A DNA stretch of 64,000 bases from Streptomyces sp. TN58 (lineage in GTDB: Bacteria; Actinomycetota; Actinomycetes; Streptomycetales; Streptomycetaceae): NCBI RefSeq assembly GCF_001941845.1, contig NZ_CP018870.1:5090001-5154000 (forward strand). Direction: 5' to 3'. Under the pieces are notes generated by a model. The model searched no databases and was not told the DNA's origin. It worked only from the letters and a program-made list of their open reading frames with translations. Position numbers and translations under genes: made by a program. Each line of letters starts with the position of its first letter. The first letter of the stretch is position 1. Shown here piece after piece: positions 19,163 to 29,367 of the stretch.

Positions 19163-20346
19163 AGACCACCCGCCTTCCCCGGAATGCCGGCGTACTGCTG
19201 GCCGGTCTGGTCCTCGCCGCCCTGGCCGGCTGCGGATCAGCCGGAAAGGGGCCCGCCGAGGCGCTCGGCACCAAGGGCCCGGCCAAGCCCGCCAAGGCCG
19301 TACCGGCCGCGCCGCCCGGGTTGCCCGGCATGCCGCCCCTGCTGGATCCCAACGACGTCTACGCGGCGGACCGGCCGGGCAAGCTGTCCCCGGTGGTCAA
19401 GGACTTCCCCTCCCGCGTCTACGTGCCGAACACCAACTCCAACACGGTGTCCGTCATCGACCCGGAGACCTACCAGGTCATCGACACCATCCCGGTCGGG
19501 GTCCAGCCCCAGCACGTCGTCCCCTCCTGGGACCTGAAGACCCTCTGGGTCAACAACAACCGGGGCCACACGCTCACCCCGATCAACCCCGCCACCGGCG
19601 AGGCCGGCGAGCCCGTCGAGGTCCACGACCCCTACAACCTGTACTTCACGCCCAACGGCAAGTACGCGATCGTCATGGCCTCGCTGGACAAGGAACTGGT
19701 CTTCCGCGACCCGCACACCATGGACCGCGTGAAGACCGTCCCGGTCACCTGCTTCGGCGTCAACCACGCCGACTTCTCCGCCGACGGCCGCTACTTCATC
19801 GTCAGCTGCGAGTTCTCCGGCGAACTCCTCAAGGTGGACACCGAGAAGATGGAGGTCGTCGGCCAGCAGAAGCTGCCCTTCGAGGGGGCGATGCCCCAGG
19901 ACGTCAAGGTCTCCCCGGACGGCAAGACCTTCTACGTCGCCGACATGATGGCCCACGGCATGTGGGTGCTCAGCGGCGACACCTTCGAGACGCCCAAGCT
20001 GCTGCCCACCGGCAAGGGCTGCCACGGCCTCTACGTGAGCCGCGACTCCAAGGAGATGTACGTCTCCAACCGCGGCGAGGGCACCATCTCGGTCTACAAC
20101 TTCCCGCAGAAGAAGCTCACCAAGAAGTGGACGCTGCCCGACGGCGGAAGCCCCGACATGGGCGGCGTCTCCGCCGACGGCAAGGTGCTGTGGCTGTCCG
20201 GCCGCTACAACTCCGAGGTGTACGCCGTCGACACCGTCACCGGCAAGCAGCTCGCCCGGATCCCGGTGGGCGGCGGCCCGCACGGTCTCGCCGTGTACCC
20301 GCAGCCCGGCCGCTACTCGCTCGGCCACACCGGCATCTTCCGCTAG
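19159..20346 (+). CDS. Beta-propeller (YVTN/YncE-like) surface lipoprotein
   Basis: The protein has 395 residues. A signal peptide ends in the lipobox LAGC (Cys25), followed by a short Lys/Pro linker. Repeats of about 40 residues then build a seven-bladed propeller: RVYVPNTNSNTVSVIDPETY, KFYVADMM-like, EMYVSNRGEGTISVYN and EVYAVDTVTGKQLARIPVGG. Such proteins act as binding scaffolds; no catalytic residues are evident. The ATG overlaps the stop of the NodB-like gene by 4 bp, so the two lipoproteins are made together and may form one extracytoplasmic complex on cell-wall or capsular glycan. Confidence 0.88.
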   Translation: MKTTRLPRNAGVLLAGLVLAALAGCGSAGKGPAEALGTKGPAKPAKAVPAAPPGLPGMPPLLDPNDVYAADRPGKLSPVVKDFPSRVYVPNTNSNTVSVIDPETYQVIDTIPVGVQPQHVVPSWDLKTLWVNNNRGHTLTPINPATGEAGEPVEVHDPYNLYFTPNGKYAIVMASLDKELVFRDPHTMDRVKTVPVTCFGVNHADFSADGRYFIVSCEFSGELLKVDTEKMEVVGQQKLPFEGAMPQDVKVSPDGKTFYVADMMAHGMWVLSGDTFETPKLLPTGKGCHGLYVSRDSKEMYVSNRGEGTISVYNFPQKKLTKKWTLPDGGSPDMGGVSADGKVLWLSGRYNSEVYAVDTVTGKQLARIPVGGGPHGLAVYPQPGRYSLGHTGIFR

Positions 20347-20510
20347 GCGGTGTCGTCGAAGTCCCGTCCGGGTGGCGGGGCCCGGCACGCACGCTCGCCG
20401 CGTTGTCGTCGGTCGCCGACGCCCGGGGCCGCCCAGGACCCGGGGGACCAGGCCGCCCCGGCTGCCGCTACCCTGGGCCGGTCAACAAGCACCAAGAAGG
20501 GGTGGACCCA

Positions 20511-20723
20511 GTGGCGGACATCGAGAGCGCACGAGCTACGTTCGACAAGTTCGACGTGAACGGTGACGGCTTCATCACGGCCGACGAGTACAGCGCCGCG
20601 ATGCGCGCCATGGGCGACGCCTACGTGACCCCGGCGGTCGCGGACTCCGTCGTCGCCTCCAAGGACGCCAACGGCGACAAGCTGCTGAGCTTCGACGAGT
20701 TCTGGGCCGCCCTGGACAAGTAG
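20511..20723 (+). CDS. cabB: Small EF-hand calcium-binding protein (CabB-like)
   Basis: The protein has 70 residues and two canonical 12-residue EF loops, DVNGDGFITADE and DANGDKLLSFDE. Both have Asp/Asn/Asp at positions 1, 3 and 5 and Glu at 12, so both should bind calcium. The size and sequence match the calmodulin-like CabB proteins described in Streptomyces, and the position near glyA/gcvH agrees with my memory of S. coelicolor SCO5464. GTG 20511 has AAGAAGGGG upstream. The gene is monocistronic, followed by a hairpin and the convergent PadR gene. The symbol rests on remembered family and synteny. Confidence 0.88.
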   Translation: MADIESARATFDKFDVNGDGFITADEYSAAMRAMGDAYVTPAVADSVVASKDANGDKLLSFDEFWAALDK

Positions 20724-20733
20724 TCCCCGCGGT

Positions 20734-20770
20734 CTTCCGCCCCGCCCCGGCCCGCGGGCCGGGGCGGAAG
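20734..20770. terminator. Bidirectional terminator between the EF-hand and PadR genes
   Basis: CTTCCGCCCC (20734-20743) pairs with GGGGCGGAAG (20761-20770) around an inner GGCCCGCGGGCC palindrome. It lies between two convergent genes, 10 bp from one stop and 6 bp from the other. Confidence 0.75.
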
Positions 20771-20776
20771 CACGCG

Positions 20777-21334
20777 TCAGGCGGTCGGCCCGGAGGTGTC
20801 CTCCATGTCCCCGACCTCGCCGAGGGCCTCCTCCAGCCAGGCCAGCCAGAACGTCTCCAGGGCGATTCCCCCGTGCAGGACGAGCCGGCGCAGCCGGTCC
20901 TCCACGGCGTCGCGCCCCGGCGGGAAGTCCTTCTCCTCGATGGCCTCGTACTGCGCCAGCTGGCGGCGGTGCAGGTCCAGGTGGCGCCGCAGCTCGGGGC
21001 CGAGCCCCTGCGGTCCCACCACGCCCGCCGCCCGGATCCGCAGCAGCAGCGGATCGCGCATCGGCTTCGGGTCCTGGCTCTGCGCGACCCACCGGGCCAG
21101 CTCCGCACCGCCCGCCGGCAGGACCTCGTACTCCTTCTTCTGCCCCCGCACGGGCACCTCGCTGGGCAGCGCCCGGATCAGGCCGGCCTCCTCCAGCCGC
21201 CCGAGCTCGCGGTAGATCTGCTGGTGCGTCGCCGACCAGAAGTACCCGATCGACTTGTCGAACCGCCGGGTCAGCTCCAGCCCGGAAGAGGGCTTCTCCA
21301 GCAGGGCGGTGAGGATGGCGTGCGGCAGGGACAT
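20777..21334 (-). CDS. PadR-family transcriptional regulator
   Basis: The protein has 185 residues. The winged helix is at residues about 1-75, with LPHAILTALLEKPSSGLELTRRFDKSIGYFWSATHQQIYRELGRLEEAGLI as the landmark region (positions 3-53). A C-terminal helical dimerisation domain follows, rich in RxxLRRHLDLHRRQL-type heptads. PadR repressors respond to phenolics or drugs and often control a neighbouring gene. The divergent flavodoxin-like reductase starts 113 bp away and is the likely target. The start ATG is at 21334. I see no clear operator in the gap. Confidence 0.92.
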   Translation of the reverse strand: MSLPHAILTALLEKPSSGLELTRRFDKSIGYFWSATHQQIYRELGRLEEAGLIRALPSEVPVRGQKKEYEVLPAGGAELARWVAQSQDPKPMRDPLLLRIRAAGVVGPQGLGPELRRHLDLHRRQLAQYEAIEEKDFPPGRDAVEDRLRRLVLHGGIALETFWLAWLEEALGEVGDMEDTSGPTA

Positions 21335-21447
21335 GCCGCCATCCTAGGTTTGCGGCGGCCCGGCGCCGCGGTCGGCCTCTCCGGGGCCGCCCCCGGACGG
21401 GCCAGGCCCGGTGGCGGCCTCCCCGCCCACTGCACAGGCTGGGACGC

Positions 21448-22179
21448 GTGGCTGCCGACGAGAACACCGCGACCCCCGCGCCCTACACCGACCTGACCGC
21501 CCTCTACGTGAACTGCACGCTCAAGCGCTCGCCCGAGACCAGCAACACCGAAGGCCTGATCGACCGGAGCCGGGCGGTCATGGAGTCCGCGGGCGCCCGT
21601 ACCTCCCTCATCCGCGCCGTCGACCACGACATCGCGACGGGCGTCTGGCCGGACATGACCGAGCACGGCTGGGAGAGCGACCAGTGGCCGGTCCTCTACA
21701 GCCAGATCATGGACGCCGACATCCTCGTGCTGTGCGGGCCCATCTGGCTCGGCGACAACAGCTCCGTGATGAAGAAGGTCATCGAGCGCCTCTACGCCTG
21801 CTCCTCCCTGCTGAACGAACACGGCCAGTACGCCTACTACGGCCGGGTCGGCGGCGCGCTGATCACCGGAAACGAGGACGGCGTCAAACACTGCGCCATG
21901 AACGTCCTCTACAGCCTCCAGCACCTCGGCTACGCGATCCCGCCGCAGGCCGACGCGGGCTGGATCGGCGAGGCCGGCCCCGGCCCCTCCTACCTCGACC
22001 CCGGTTCCGGCGGCCCCGACAACGACTTCACCAACCGCAACACCGCCTTCATGTCCTGGAACCTCATGCACCTGGCCGCCCTGCTCAAGCGCTCCGGCGG
22101 CATCCCGGCGCACGGAAACCAGCGCTCCCTGTGGGACGCCGGCTGCCGCTTCGACTTCCCCAACCCCGAGCACCGATGA
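21448..22179 (+). CDS. Flavodoxin-fold NAD(P)H-dependent reductase
   Basis: The protein has 243 residues. It fits the NADPH-dependent FMN reductase/WrbA-like fold: TALYVNCTLKRSPETSNT near residues 14-31 is the phosphate-binding loop, and ILVLCGPIWLGDNSSVMKKVIERL near 92-115 is the second flavin loop. It is expected to reduce quinones, azo compounds or free flavin. It begins with GTG 21448 and is divergent from the PadR gene, which probably represses it. A dihydrofolate-reductase-like gene follows after 52 bp on the same strand. Confidence 0.85.
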   Translation: MAADENTATPAPYTDLTALYVNCTLKRSPETSNTEGLIDRSRAVMESAGARTSLIRAVDHDIATGVWPDMTEHGWESDQWPVLYSQIMDADILVLCGPIWLGDNSSVMKKVIERLYACSSLLNEHGQYAYYGRVGGALITGNEDGVKHCAMNVLYSLQHLGYAIPPQADAGWIGEAGPGPSYLDPGSGGPDNDFTNRNTAFMSWNLMHLAALLKRSGGIPAHGNQRSLWDAGCRFDFPNPEHR

Positions 22180-22231
22180 GTTCCGCGCGCCCCGGCGGTC
22201 CCATGGGGGACGACACGACTGGAGGAAGCCC

Positions 22232-22876
22232 GTGGAGCAGCTGCTGAGAGTCCAGAACTTCACCGTCTCGCGCGACGGATTCGGGGCCGGTGAGCCCCAG
22301 AGCCTGGAGCGGCCGTTCGGCCACGCCGACCCCGGGGTCATGTTCGCGTGGGCCGGGGCCACCGCGAGCTGGCCCAACCGCACGGATCCCGGCGGCAGCC
22401 GGGGCCTGGACGACTACTTCACCCGCGACTTCACGCACAACATCGGCGCCGAGATCATGGGCCGCAACAAGTTCGGGCCCCAGCGCGGGCCCTGGGCCGA
22501 CCACGACTGGAAGGGCTGGTGGGGCGACGAACCCCCGTTCCACACACCGGTCTTCGTCATGACCCACCACCCGCGGCCCTCGTTCACGCTCTCCGACACC
22601 ACCTTCCACTTCGTCGGCGGCGAACCGGCGGCGGTCCTGGAAACGGCCAGGGAGGCGGCGCGGGGCAGGGACGTCCGGCTCGGCGGCGGAGCCACCACCG
22701 TCCGGGAGTTCCTGGACGCCGGTCTCGTCGACACCCTGCACGTGGCGGTGGCGCCCGTGGACCTCGGCTCCGGGGTGCGGCTGTGGGAATCTCCCGAGGA
22801 CCTGCTCGACCGCTACCACCTGGAGGTCGTACCCAGCCCCAGCGGTGTGACGCACCACCTCTTCTGGCGCAGGTGA
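22232..22876 (+). CDS. Dihydrofolate reductase family protein (RibD C-terminal-like)
   Basis: The protein has 214 residues. The fold pattern is that of DHFR/RibD-C proteins: VQNFTVSRDGFGAG at the start, MGRNKFGPQRGPW near 74-86, VFVMTHHPRPS near 107-117, then VRLGGGATTVREFLDAGLVDTLHVAV near 149-174. These are NADPH-dependent reductases of pteridine- or flavin-like compounds and are not the essential folA. GTG 22232 has CTGGAGGAAG upstream. It probably shares a transcript with the preceding reductase and ends at a strong hairpin. Confidence 0.88.
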   Translation: MEQLLRVQNFTVSRDGFGAGEPQSLERPFGHADPGVMFAWAGATASWPNRTDPGGSRGLDDYFTRDFTHNIGAEIMGRNKFGPQRGPWADHDWKGWWGDEPPFHTPVFVMTHHPRPSFTLSDTTFHFVGGEPAAVLETAREAARGRDVRLGGGATTVREFLDAGLVDTLHVAVAPVDLGSGVRLWESPEDLLDRYHLEVVPSPSGVTHHLFWRR

Positions 22877-22882
22877 CACACG

Positions 22883-22917
22883 GGCCTGCCCGGGGCGTGG
22901 TGCGCCCCGGGCAGGCC
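22883..22917. terminator. Strong terminator hairpin between convergent genes
   Basis: A perfect 15-bp stem, GGCCTGCCCGGGGCG (22883-22897) with CGCCCCGGGCAGGCC (22903-22917), closes on a TGGTG loop. It lies between the DHFR-like gene and the convergent AMIN-like gene and can serve both. Confidence 0.85.
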
Positions 22918-22931
22918 GTCCCGGCACCGGT

Positions 22932-23444
22932 TCAGTGGGCGATGTCCACGACGAACCGCTCGGGCGAGTGGAGGCTGTAGGCGCGGTAGTAGGGGACGGT
23001 GTCGAAGGCGGCGCCGAAGGTCACGTACCCCTCGTAGTCGCCGGTCATGGCGAGGCCCTTCAGCTTGCTCAGGTAGATCTTCTGCAGCTTGGGGCCCTGG
23101 TAGACGCTCCCGCCCGCGTCGTCGTGCGCGGCGGCGGGATTGAGGCGGATCTCCAGGAAGTGCTTCCCGGCCAGCGGGACGGGCTTTCCGGAGCCGTCGT
23201 AGACGAGCTGTGCGACGGGTGTGACGGTCACCGTGGGGGTGTACCCCTGCAGGTCGATGACGATCCGGTCGAAGGTGGCGTGCCCGCCCCAGCGGGCGTT
23301 CACGACGAGCGGGGTCGGGGCCTGGGCGGCGGCGGTGGCCGCGGACAGGGTGGAGGCCGAGGCGGGCGCGGCGAAGGACAGGCACGCGGCGAGCAGAGCG
23401 CCGGTCGTCAGAGCCACGAACTGCCGGATACGGGTGTTGATCAT
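22932..23444 (-). CDS. Secreted AMIN-like domain protein
   Basis: The protein has 170 residues from ATG 23444, which has GAGGGG 6 nt upstream. A signal peptide ends near FAAPASAS (residue about 31). The mature part is a beta-rich domain, with VNARWGGHATFDRIVIDLQGY near 45-65 and PYYRAYSLHSPERFVVDIAH at the very end. This is the AMIN-like pattern found in cell-wall-associated proteins, where it binds peptidoglycan or an envelope partner. No catalytic domain is attached. It is monocistronic, with terminators on both sides. Confidence 0.8.
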   Translation of the reverse strand: MINTRIRQFVALTTGALLAACLSFAAPASASTLSAATAAAQAPTPLVVNARWGGHATFDRIVIDLQGYTPTVTVTPVAQLVYDGSGKPVPLAGKHFLEIRLNPAAAHDDAGGSVYQGPKLQKIYLSKLKGLAMTGDYEGYVTFGAAFDTVPYYRAYSLHSPERFVVDIAH

Positions 23445-23532
23445 GACGTCCCCTCGATTCCGAGAGACGGGGACAGGTGGCACACCCTAGGACGCCGGCC
23501 CGGATCGGGCGGTTGCGGCCGGCGGGCACGAA

Positions 23533-23561
23533 GCGGGGCCCGGCGCACGCGCCGGGCCCGC
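23533..23561. terminator. Hairpin downstream of sdaA
   Basis: GCCCGGCGC (23538-23546) pairs with GCGCCGGGC (23549-23557) over a 2-nt gap, with further GC pairing outside. It lies 36 bp beyond the sdaA stop on the minus strand. Confidence 0.6.
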
Positions 23562-23596
23562 TCGGTGGCCGTCGATGACGGGTCAGCGCTCGCCGG

Positions 23597-24979
<1,383 letters not shown>

Positions 24980-25182
24980 GGTGGCGGACTCCCTTGTCTG
25001 CTCGTGGGGTGGGAGGGGGTGCGAGGGGGTGGGAGAGGTGGATTCTTCAGATTTTGTCCGACAGACGAGCTTAGCGCGGTGCGGTGAAGTCCTGGCTTCC
25101 GGCCGGCGTGGGATGGATTACGCGTACGGGCCGGTCGGGTGTCGCCCTGCATCCCCGGGCGCCCGGGGAGGGGGGAGGACAC

Positions 25183-25223
25183 GGAAGGGCCCGGCCCGTG
25201 CACAGACGGAGCCGGGCCCTTCC
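25183..25223 (-). terminator. Terminator downstream of glyA
   Basis: GGAAGGGCCCGGC (25183-25195) pairs with GCCGGGCCCTTCC (25211-25223). It is 27 bp past the glyA stop on the minus strand. The rest of the 270-bp gap to sdaA should hold the sdaA promoter, where I see no certain motif. Confidence 0.75.
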
Positions 25224-25249
25224 ACAACCACCGCTAGGCCGTGTCTGAC

Positions 25250-26506
25250 CTAGAGCGACGGGTACAGCGGGAACTTCGCGGCGAGCGCCGAGACGCGCGC
25301 CTTGAGGCCCTCGGCGTCGTACGTCGGCTTCAGCGCCTGCGCGATGATCTCGGCGACCTCGGTGAAGGCCTCGGCGTCGAAACCGCGGGTGGCCAGGGCC
25401 GGCGTACCGATCCGCAGACCCGAGGTGACCATCGGCGGCCGCGGGTCGTTCGGGATGGCGTTGCGGTTGACCGTGATGCCGACCTCGTGGAGGCGGTCCT
25501 CGGCCTGTTGCCCGTCCAACTCGGAGTTGCGCAGGTCCACCAGGACCAGGTGCACGTCGGTGCCGCCGGTGAGGACGTCCACGCCCACGGCCTTGACGTC
25601 GTCCTGGACGAGACGGGCCGCGAGGATCTTCGCGCCCTCCAGGGTGCGCTCCTGGCGCTCCTTGAACTCCGGCGACGCCGCGACCTTGAAGGAGACGGCC
25701 TTGGCCGCGATCACGTGCTCCAGCGGGCCGCCCTGCTGGCCGGGGAAGACCGCCGAGTTGATCTTCTTGGCCAGCTCCTGCGTCGACAGGATGACACCGC
25801 CGCGCGGACCGCCGAGGGTCTTGTGCGTGGTGGTGGTGACGACGTGGGCGTGCGGGACCGGGTTCGGGTGCAGGCCCGCCGCCACCAGGCCGGCGAAGTG
25901 CGCCATGTCGACCATCAGGTACGCGCCGACCTCGTCCGCGATGCGGCGGAAGGCGGCGAAGTCCAGCTGGCGCGGGTAGGCGGACCAGCCGGCGACGATC
26001 AGCTGCGGCTTGGACTCCTTGGCGAGGCGCTCGACCTCGGCCATGTCGACCTCGCCGGTCTCGTCGACGTGGTAGGGGACCACGTTGTAGAGCTTGCCGG
26101 AGAAGTTGATCTTCATGCCGTGGGTCAGGTGACCGCCGTGGGCCAGGTTCAGGCCCATGATCGTGTCGCCCGGCTTGAGCAGCGCGAACATCGCGGCGGC
26201 GTTCGCCTGCGCACCGGAGTGCGGCTGGACGTTCGCGGCCTCGGCGCCGAACAGCGCCTTGATGCGGTCGATCGCGATCTGCTCGACCACGTCGACGTGC
26301 TCGCAGCCGCCGTAGTAGCGGCGGCCCGGGTAGCCCTCGGCGTACTTGTTGGTCAGGACCGAGCCCTGGGCCTCCATGACGGCGGTCGGAGCGAAGTTCT
26401 CCGACGCGATCATTTCCAGGGTCGACTGCTGGCGCACGAGCTCGGCGTCGACGGCTGCGGCGACGTCAGGGTCGAGTTCGTGGAGAGGGGTGTTCAGTAC
26501 GGACAT
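25250..26506 (-). CDS. glyA: Serine hydroxymethyltransferase
   Basis: The enzyme has 418 residues, standard for bacterial SHMT. It interconverts serine and glycine with tetrahydrofolate. The PLP-lysine motif [16 protein letters not shown] is at about residues 220-235. [33 protein letters not shown] (35-67, landmark) is the classic N-terminal signature. It starts 17 bp after the gcvH stop, so gcvT, gcvH and glyA form one transcript. That places SHMT under the same glycine riboswitch as gcvT unless an internal promoter exists. The terminator at 25183 ends the operon. Confidence 0.97.
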   Translation of the reverse strand: MSVLNTPLHELDPDVAAAVDAELVRQQSTLEMIASENFAPTAVMEAQGSVLTNKYAEGYPGRRYYGGCEHVDVVEQIAIDRIKALFGAEAANVQPHSGAQANAAAMFALLKPGDTIMGLNLAHGGHLTHGMKINFSGKLYNVVPYHVDETGEVDMAEVERLAKESKPQLIVAGWSAYPRQLDFAAFRRIADEVGAYLMVDMAHFAGLVAAGLHPNPVPHAHVVTTTTHKTLGGPRGGVILSTQELAKKINSAVFPGQQGGPLEHVIAAKAVSFKVAASPEFKERQERTLEGAKILAARLVQDDVKAVGVDVLTGGTDVHLVLVDLRNSELDGQQAEDRLHEVGITVNRNAIPNDPRPPMVTSGLRIGTPALATRGFDAEAFTEVAEIIAQALKPTYDAEGLKARVSALAAKFPLYPSL

Positions 26507-26523
26507 CAGGATCCCCTGGGGTG

Positions 26524-26904
26524 TCAGTTACCGGCGGTGAGTGCGGTGTACTCGTCGGCGGAGAGCACGTCCTTGGGCTCTTCCGAGATGCGCACCTTGA
26601 ACAGCCAGCCGCCCTCGAACGGTGCGCTGTTGACGAGCGCCGGGTCGTCCACGACGTCCTGGTTGGCCTCGACGACCTCGCCGGATACCGGGGAGTAGAG
26701 GTCGGAGACCGACTTGGTCGACTCCAGCTCGCCACAGGTCTCGCCCTCGGTGACGGTGTCGCCGACCGCGGGGAGCTGCGCGTAGACGACGTCACCGAGC
26801 GCGTTGGCCGCGAACTCCGTGATGCCGACCGTCGCGACGCCGTCCACGACGTCGGACAGCCACTCGTGCTCCTTGGTGTAACGCAGATTCTCGGGGGTGC
26901 TCAT
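26524..26904 (-). CDS. gcvH: Glycine cleavage system H protein
   Basis: The protein has 126 residues. The lipoyl-attachment motif [19 protein letters not shown] includes the Lys that carries lipoate (about residue 63). It shuttles the aminomethyl group between the P, T and L proteins. ATG 26904 has GGAGAATCAG upstream. It is the middle gene of the gcvT-gcvH-glyA unit, 103 bp from gcvT. The P protein gene is not in the window; in Streptomyces gcvP is usually elsewhere. Confidence 0.97.
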   Translation of the reverse strand: MSTPENLRYTKEHEWLSDVVDGVATVGITEFAANALGDVVYAQLPAVGDTVTEGETCGELESTKSVSDLYSPVSGEVVEANQDVVDDPALVNSAPFEGGWLFKVRISEEPKDVLSADEYTALTAGN

Positions 26905-27007
26905 GGCCTGATTCTCCTGGATGCGGGGGAGTGGATACGAACTGCGGTCTTGGGTACTGAGACGGCGCCGTTCCGGTGCCCGGACGGCGGACGCCGTACG
27001 CGGAGGG

Positions 27008-28123
27008 TTACTTCCGCCGCTTGTAGAACGGCAGCGCCACGACCTCGTACGGCTCATGCGTACCGCGAATGTCGATGCAGACGCCGGAGGCGCCGGGCGC
27101 GGCGTGCTCCGCGTCCACGTACGCCATCGCGATCGGCTTGCCCAGCGTCGGGGACGGGGCGCCCGAGGTGACCTCGCCGACCACCTCTCCGCCGAACGTG
27201 ACGGGGAAGCCGGCCCTCGGAACGCGGCGGCCCTCGGCGATCAGGCCGACCAGCTTGCGCGGAGCCTTGGTCGCGGCCTTCTCGGCAGCGGCCTCCAGGG
27301 CGGCACGGCCGACGAAGTCACCCTCCTTCTCGAACTTCACGACCCGGCCCAGACCCGCGTCGAACGGGGTCAGGGCCGTGGTCAGCTCGTGCCCGTACAG
27401 CGGCATGCCCGCCTCCAGGCGCAAGGTGTCGCGGCAGGACAGGCCGGCCGGGACCAGGCCGACGCCCTCGCCGGCCTTGCTCAGCGCCTGCCACAGCTCC
27501 ACGGCGTGCTCGGGGGCGACGAACAGCTCGAAGCCGTCCTCGCCGGTGTAGCCCGTACGCGCGATCAGCGCGGGCACGCCCGCGACGGTGCCCGGCAGGC
27601 CGGCGTAGTACTTGAGGCCGTCCAGGTCGGCGTCGGTGAGCGACGCCAGGATGCCGGGGGACTCCGGGCCCTGCACCGCGATCAGCGCGTAGGCGTCCCG
27701 GTCGTCGCGGACCTCGGTGTCGAAGCCGGCGGCGCGCTCGGTCAGGGCGTCGAGGACGACCTGGGCGTTGGAGGCGTTGGCGACGACCATGTACTCGGTC
27801 TCGCCGAGGCGGTAGACGATCAGGTCGTCGAGGATCCCGCCGTCCTCCTGGCAGATGTGCGTGTAGCGGGCACGGCCGACGCCGACGGTCGAGATGTTGC
27901 CGACCAGCGCGTAGTCCAGGGCCTTGACGGCCTCAGGGCCGGTCAGCGTGATCTCGCCCATGTGCGAGAGGTCGAACAGGCCGGCCTTGGTGCGGACGGC
28001 GTTGTGCTCGTCGCGCTCGCTGGCGTACCGCAGCGGCATGTCCCAGCCCGCGAAATCGGTCATGGTCGCACCGAGCGAGCGGTGCAGCGCATCGAGGGCG
28101 GTCAGGCGGGGGGCAGTGCTCAT
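27008..28123 (-). CDS. gcvT: Aminomethyltransferase (glycine cleavage T protein)
   Basis: The protein has 371 residues. It transfers the methylene group from the H protein to tetrahydrofolate. The catalytic Asp region [21 protein letters not shown], the [10 protein letters not shown] motif and the folate-binding Glu in [10 protein letters not shown] are present. ATG 28123 is preceded by CGGGAG 8 nt away. Longer in-frame readings run into the riboswitch and are not real. It heads the operon whose leader is a tandem glycine riboswitch, so expression should rise with glycine. Confidence 0.97.
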   Translation of the reverse strand: MSTAPRLTALDALHRSLGATMTDFAGWDMPLRYASERDEHNAVRTKAGLFDLSHMGEITLTGPEAVKALDYALVGNISTVGVGRARYTHICQEDGGILDDLIVYRLGETEYMVVANASNAQVVLDALTERAAGFDTEVRDDRDAYALIAVQGPESPGILASLTDADLDGLKYYAGLPGTVAGVPALIARTGYTGEDGFELFVAPEHAVELWQALSKAGEGVGLVPAGLSCRDTLRLEAGMPLYGHELTTALTPFDAGLGRVVKFEKEGDFVGRAALEAAAEKAATKAPRKLVGLIAEGRRVPRAGFPVTFGGEVVGEVTSGAPSPTLGKPIAMAYVDAEHAAPGASGVCIDIRGTHEPYEVVALPFYKRRK

Positions 28124-28171
28124 GGGTGTGGCTCCCGGGTCCCAGGGCATCGACATGACATGACGAGGACG

Positions 28172-28392
28172 ATCCTCCCCATCTGTCATCGGAACCTGAG
28201 AGGTTCGCCGAGAGTTCCACCGATCCACCGATCGTCGGAATGCGCGACTTGCACCTTGGGTGGAGCTGCCGGGCAGCTCGCTTTTCAGATCTGCCTCATC
28301 CACGCGGTACGGGGCCTGAGAGATTCAAGGGAGGTTCTTGCTCCTTCGGCGCCCGCGCACGGCCTTGCGGCGTGCCGGGACTCTCCCGCGCG
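28172..28392 (-). promoter_or_regulatory. Tandem glycine riboswitch in the gcvT leader
   Basis: On the minus strand the leader shows two complete aptamer-like units. Unit 1 (about 28392-28311) has CGGGAGAGTCC, then GCCGAAGGAGCAA, then CTCTCAGGCCCC. Unit 2 (about 28300-28172) has CTGAAAAGCGAGCTGC, CACCCAAGGTGCAAGTC, CTCTCAGGTTCCGATGACAG and GGGGAGG. These are the hallmark conserved blocks of the glycine riboswitch class. The start codon is 49 nt beyond. In this class glycine binding turns expression on. I see no strong terminator in the expression platform, so control may be at translation. Confidence 0.93.
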
Positions 28393-28585
28393 GATTCAAG
28401 CGGCCGGTATGCAGTTGGTCCAGATGGCGCACATCATTGCACGCCATGTCCGAGATCGGGGTCGGGGGTCCGAAAGTTCGTACGCCCATCCGAGAGGTCG
28501 GAACGGAACCGTCCATACCGATTGCCGTCTCTTTACACTCAGTGGGCGGGGGTCCCTGCGGCCCGATTCGGGGGAGGCGAACACT

Positions 28586-29269
28586 GTGCGGAGATTCGGA
28601 GTGGTGGCGACGACGGGAACCGTCGAGGCGGTGCCGGCGCAGCGGCGCGGCGTGCGCGTGCGCGTGCGCAGGAAGGCGGCGGACGGCGGCCTCGGCCTCG
28701 TACGCGACCTGCGCGGCCCGGCGTGGCGCGGACCGCGGCGGCTCGGCTTCGCCGAGGGCGACATCGTCGTGGTCTCCGGCCTCCCCGGCGGGGGCAAGAG
28801 CACACTGATCAAGCGGGCCGCGCCGGAGGGCGGGGCCGTCGACTCCCAGGACACCCGCGAGCGCTGGGAGCGCCGGATGCCCGCCGCCCTGCCGTACGCG
28901 GTGTACCGCCCGCTGGTGCGCGCCGCGCACTACTGGGGCCTGTACCGGATCCTGCGCTCCGGCGCCTCCGTGGTCGTCCACGACTGCGGCACCCAGACCT
29001 GGGTGCGCGGGCTGCTCGCCGCGGCCGCCCGCCGCCGGGGCCGGGCGCTGCACCTCCTCCTCCTGGACAGCAGCCCGGAGGAGGCCCTGTCCGGCCAGCG
29101 CGCCCGGGGCCGCCGGGTGTCCGCCTACGCCTTCGCCCGCCACCGCGGCGCCGTGGGCCGCCTGCTGCGCGACGCGGAGGCGGGCCGCCCGCCCGCCGGC
29201 TGCGCCTCGGCGACCCTCCTGGACCGCCGCTCGGCCGCCGCCGTGACGGGGATCGGCTTCCAGGGCTGA
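28586..29269 (+). CDS. P-loop ATPase/kinase-like protein of unknown target
   Basis: The protein has 227 residues from GTG 28586, with GGGGGAGG 8 nt upstream. After a basic N-terminus of about 55 residues comes a Walker A motif GLPGGGKST (about 64-72). Further on are SQDTRERWERR and VVVHDCGTQTWVRGLL (a switch/Walker-B-like region), and a basic lid with RARGRRVSAYAFARHRGAV. This layout resembles small polynucleotide-kinase or zeta-toxin-like phosphotransferases. No substrate domain is recognisable. It is divergent from the gcvT riboswitch and followed by two SseB-like genes. Confidence 0.72.
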   Translation: MRRFGVVATTGTVEAVPAQRRGVRVRVRRKAADGGLGLVRDLRGPAWRGPRRLGFAEGDIVVVSGLPGGGKSTLIKRAAPEGGAVDSQDTRERWERRMPAALPYAVYRPLVRAAHYWGLYRILRSGASVVVHDCGTQTWVRGLLAAAARRRGRALHLLLLDSSPEEALSGQRARGRRVSAYAFARHRGAVGRLLRDAEAGRPPAGCASATLLDRRSAAAVTGIGFQG

Positions 29270-29367
29270 CCGCCGGGCCGCCCGCATACGGCGCCCCGGC
29301 AGCGGCGCCCGCCAGGGGACGGATAGCCTCGGCACCACACACCGCAGACCGACGGAGGCAAGGGCAG

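Noticed and set aside
27008..28303. GcvT start at 28303
   Set aside because: The added residues are the translated second aptamer of the glycine riboswitch.
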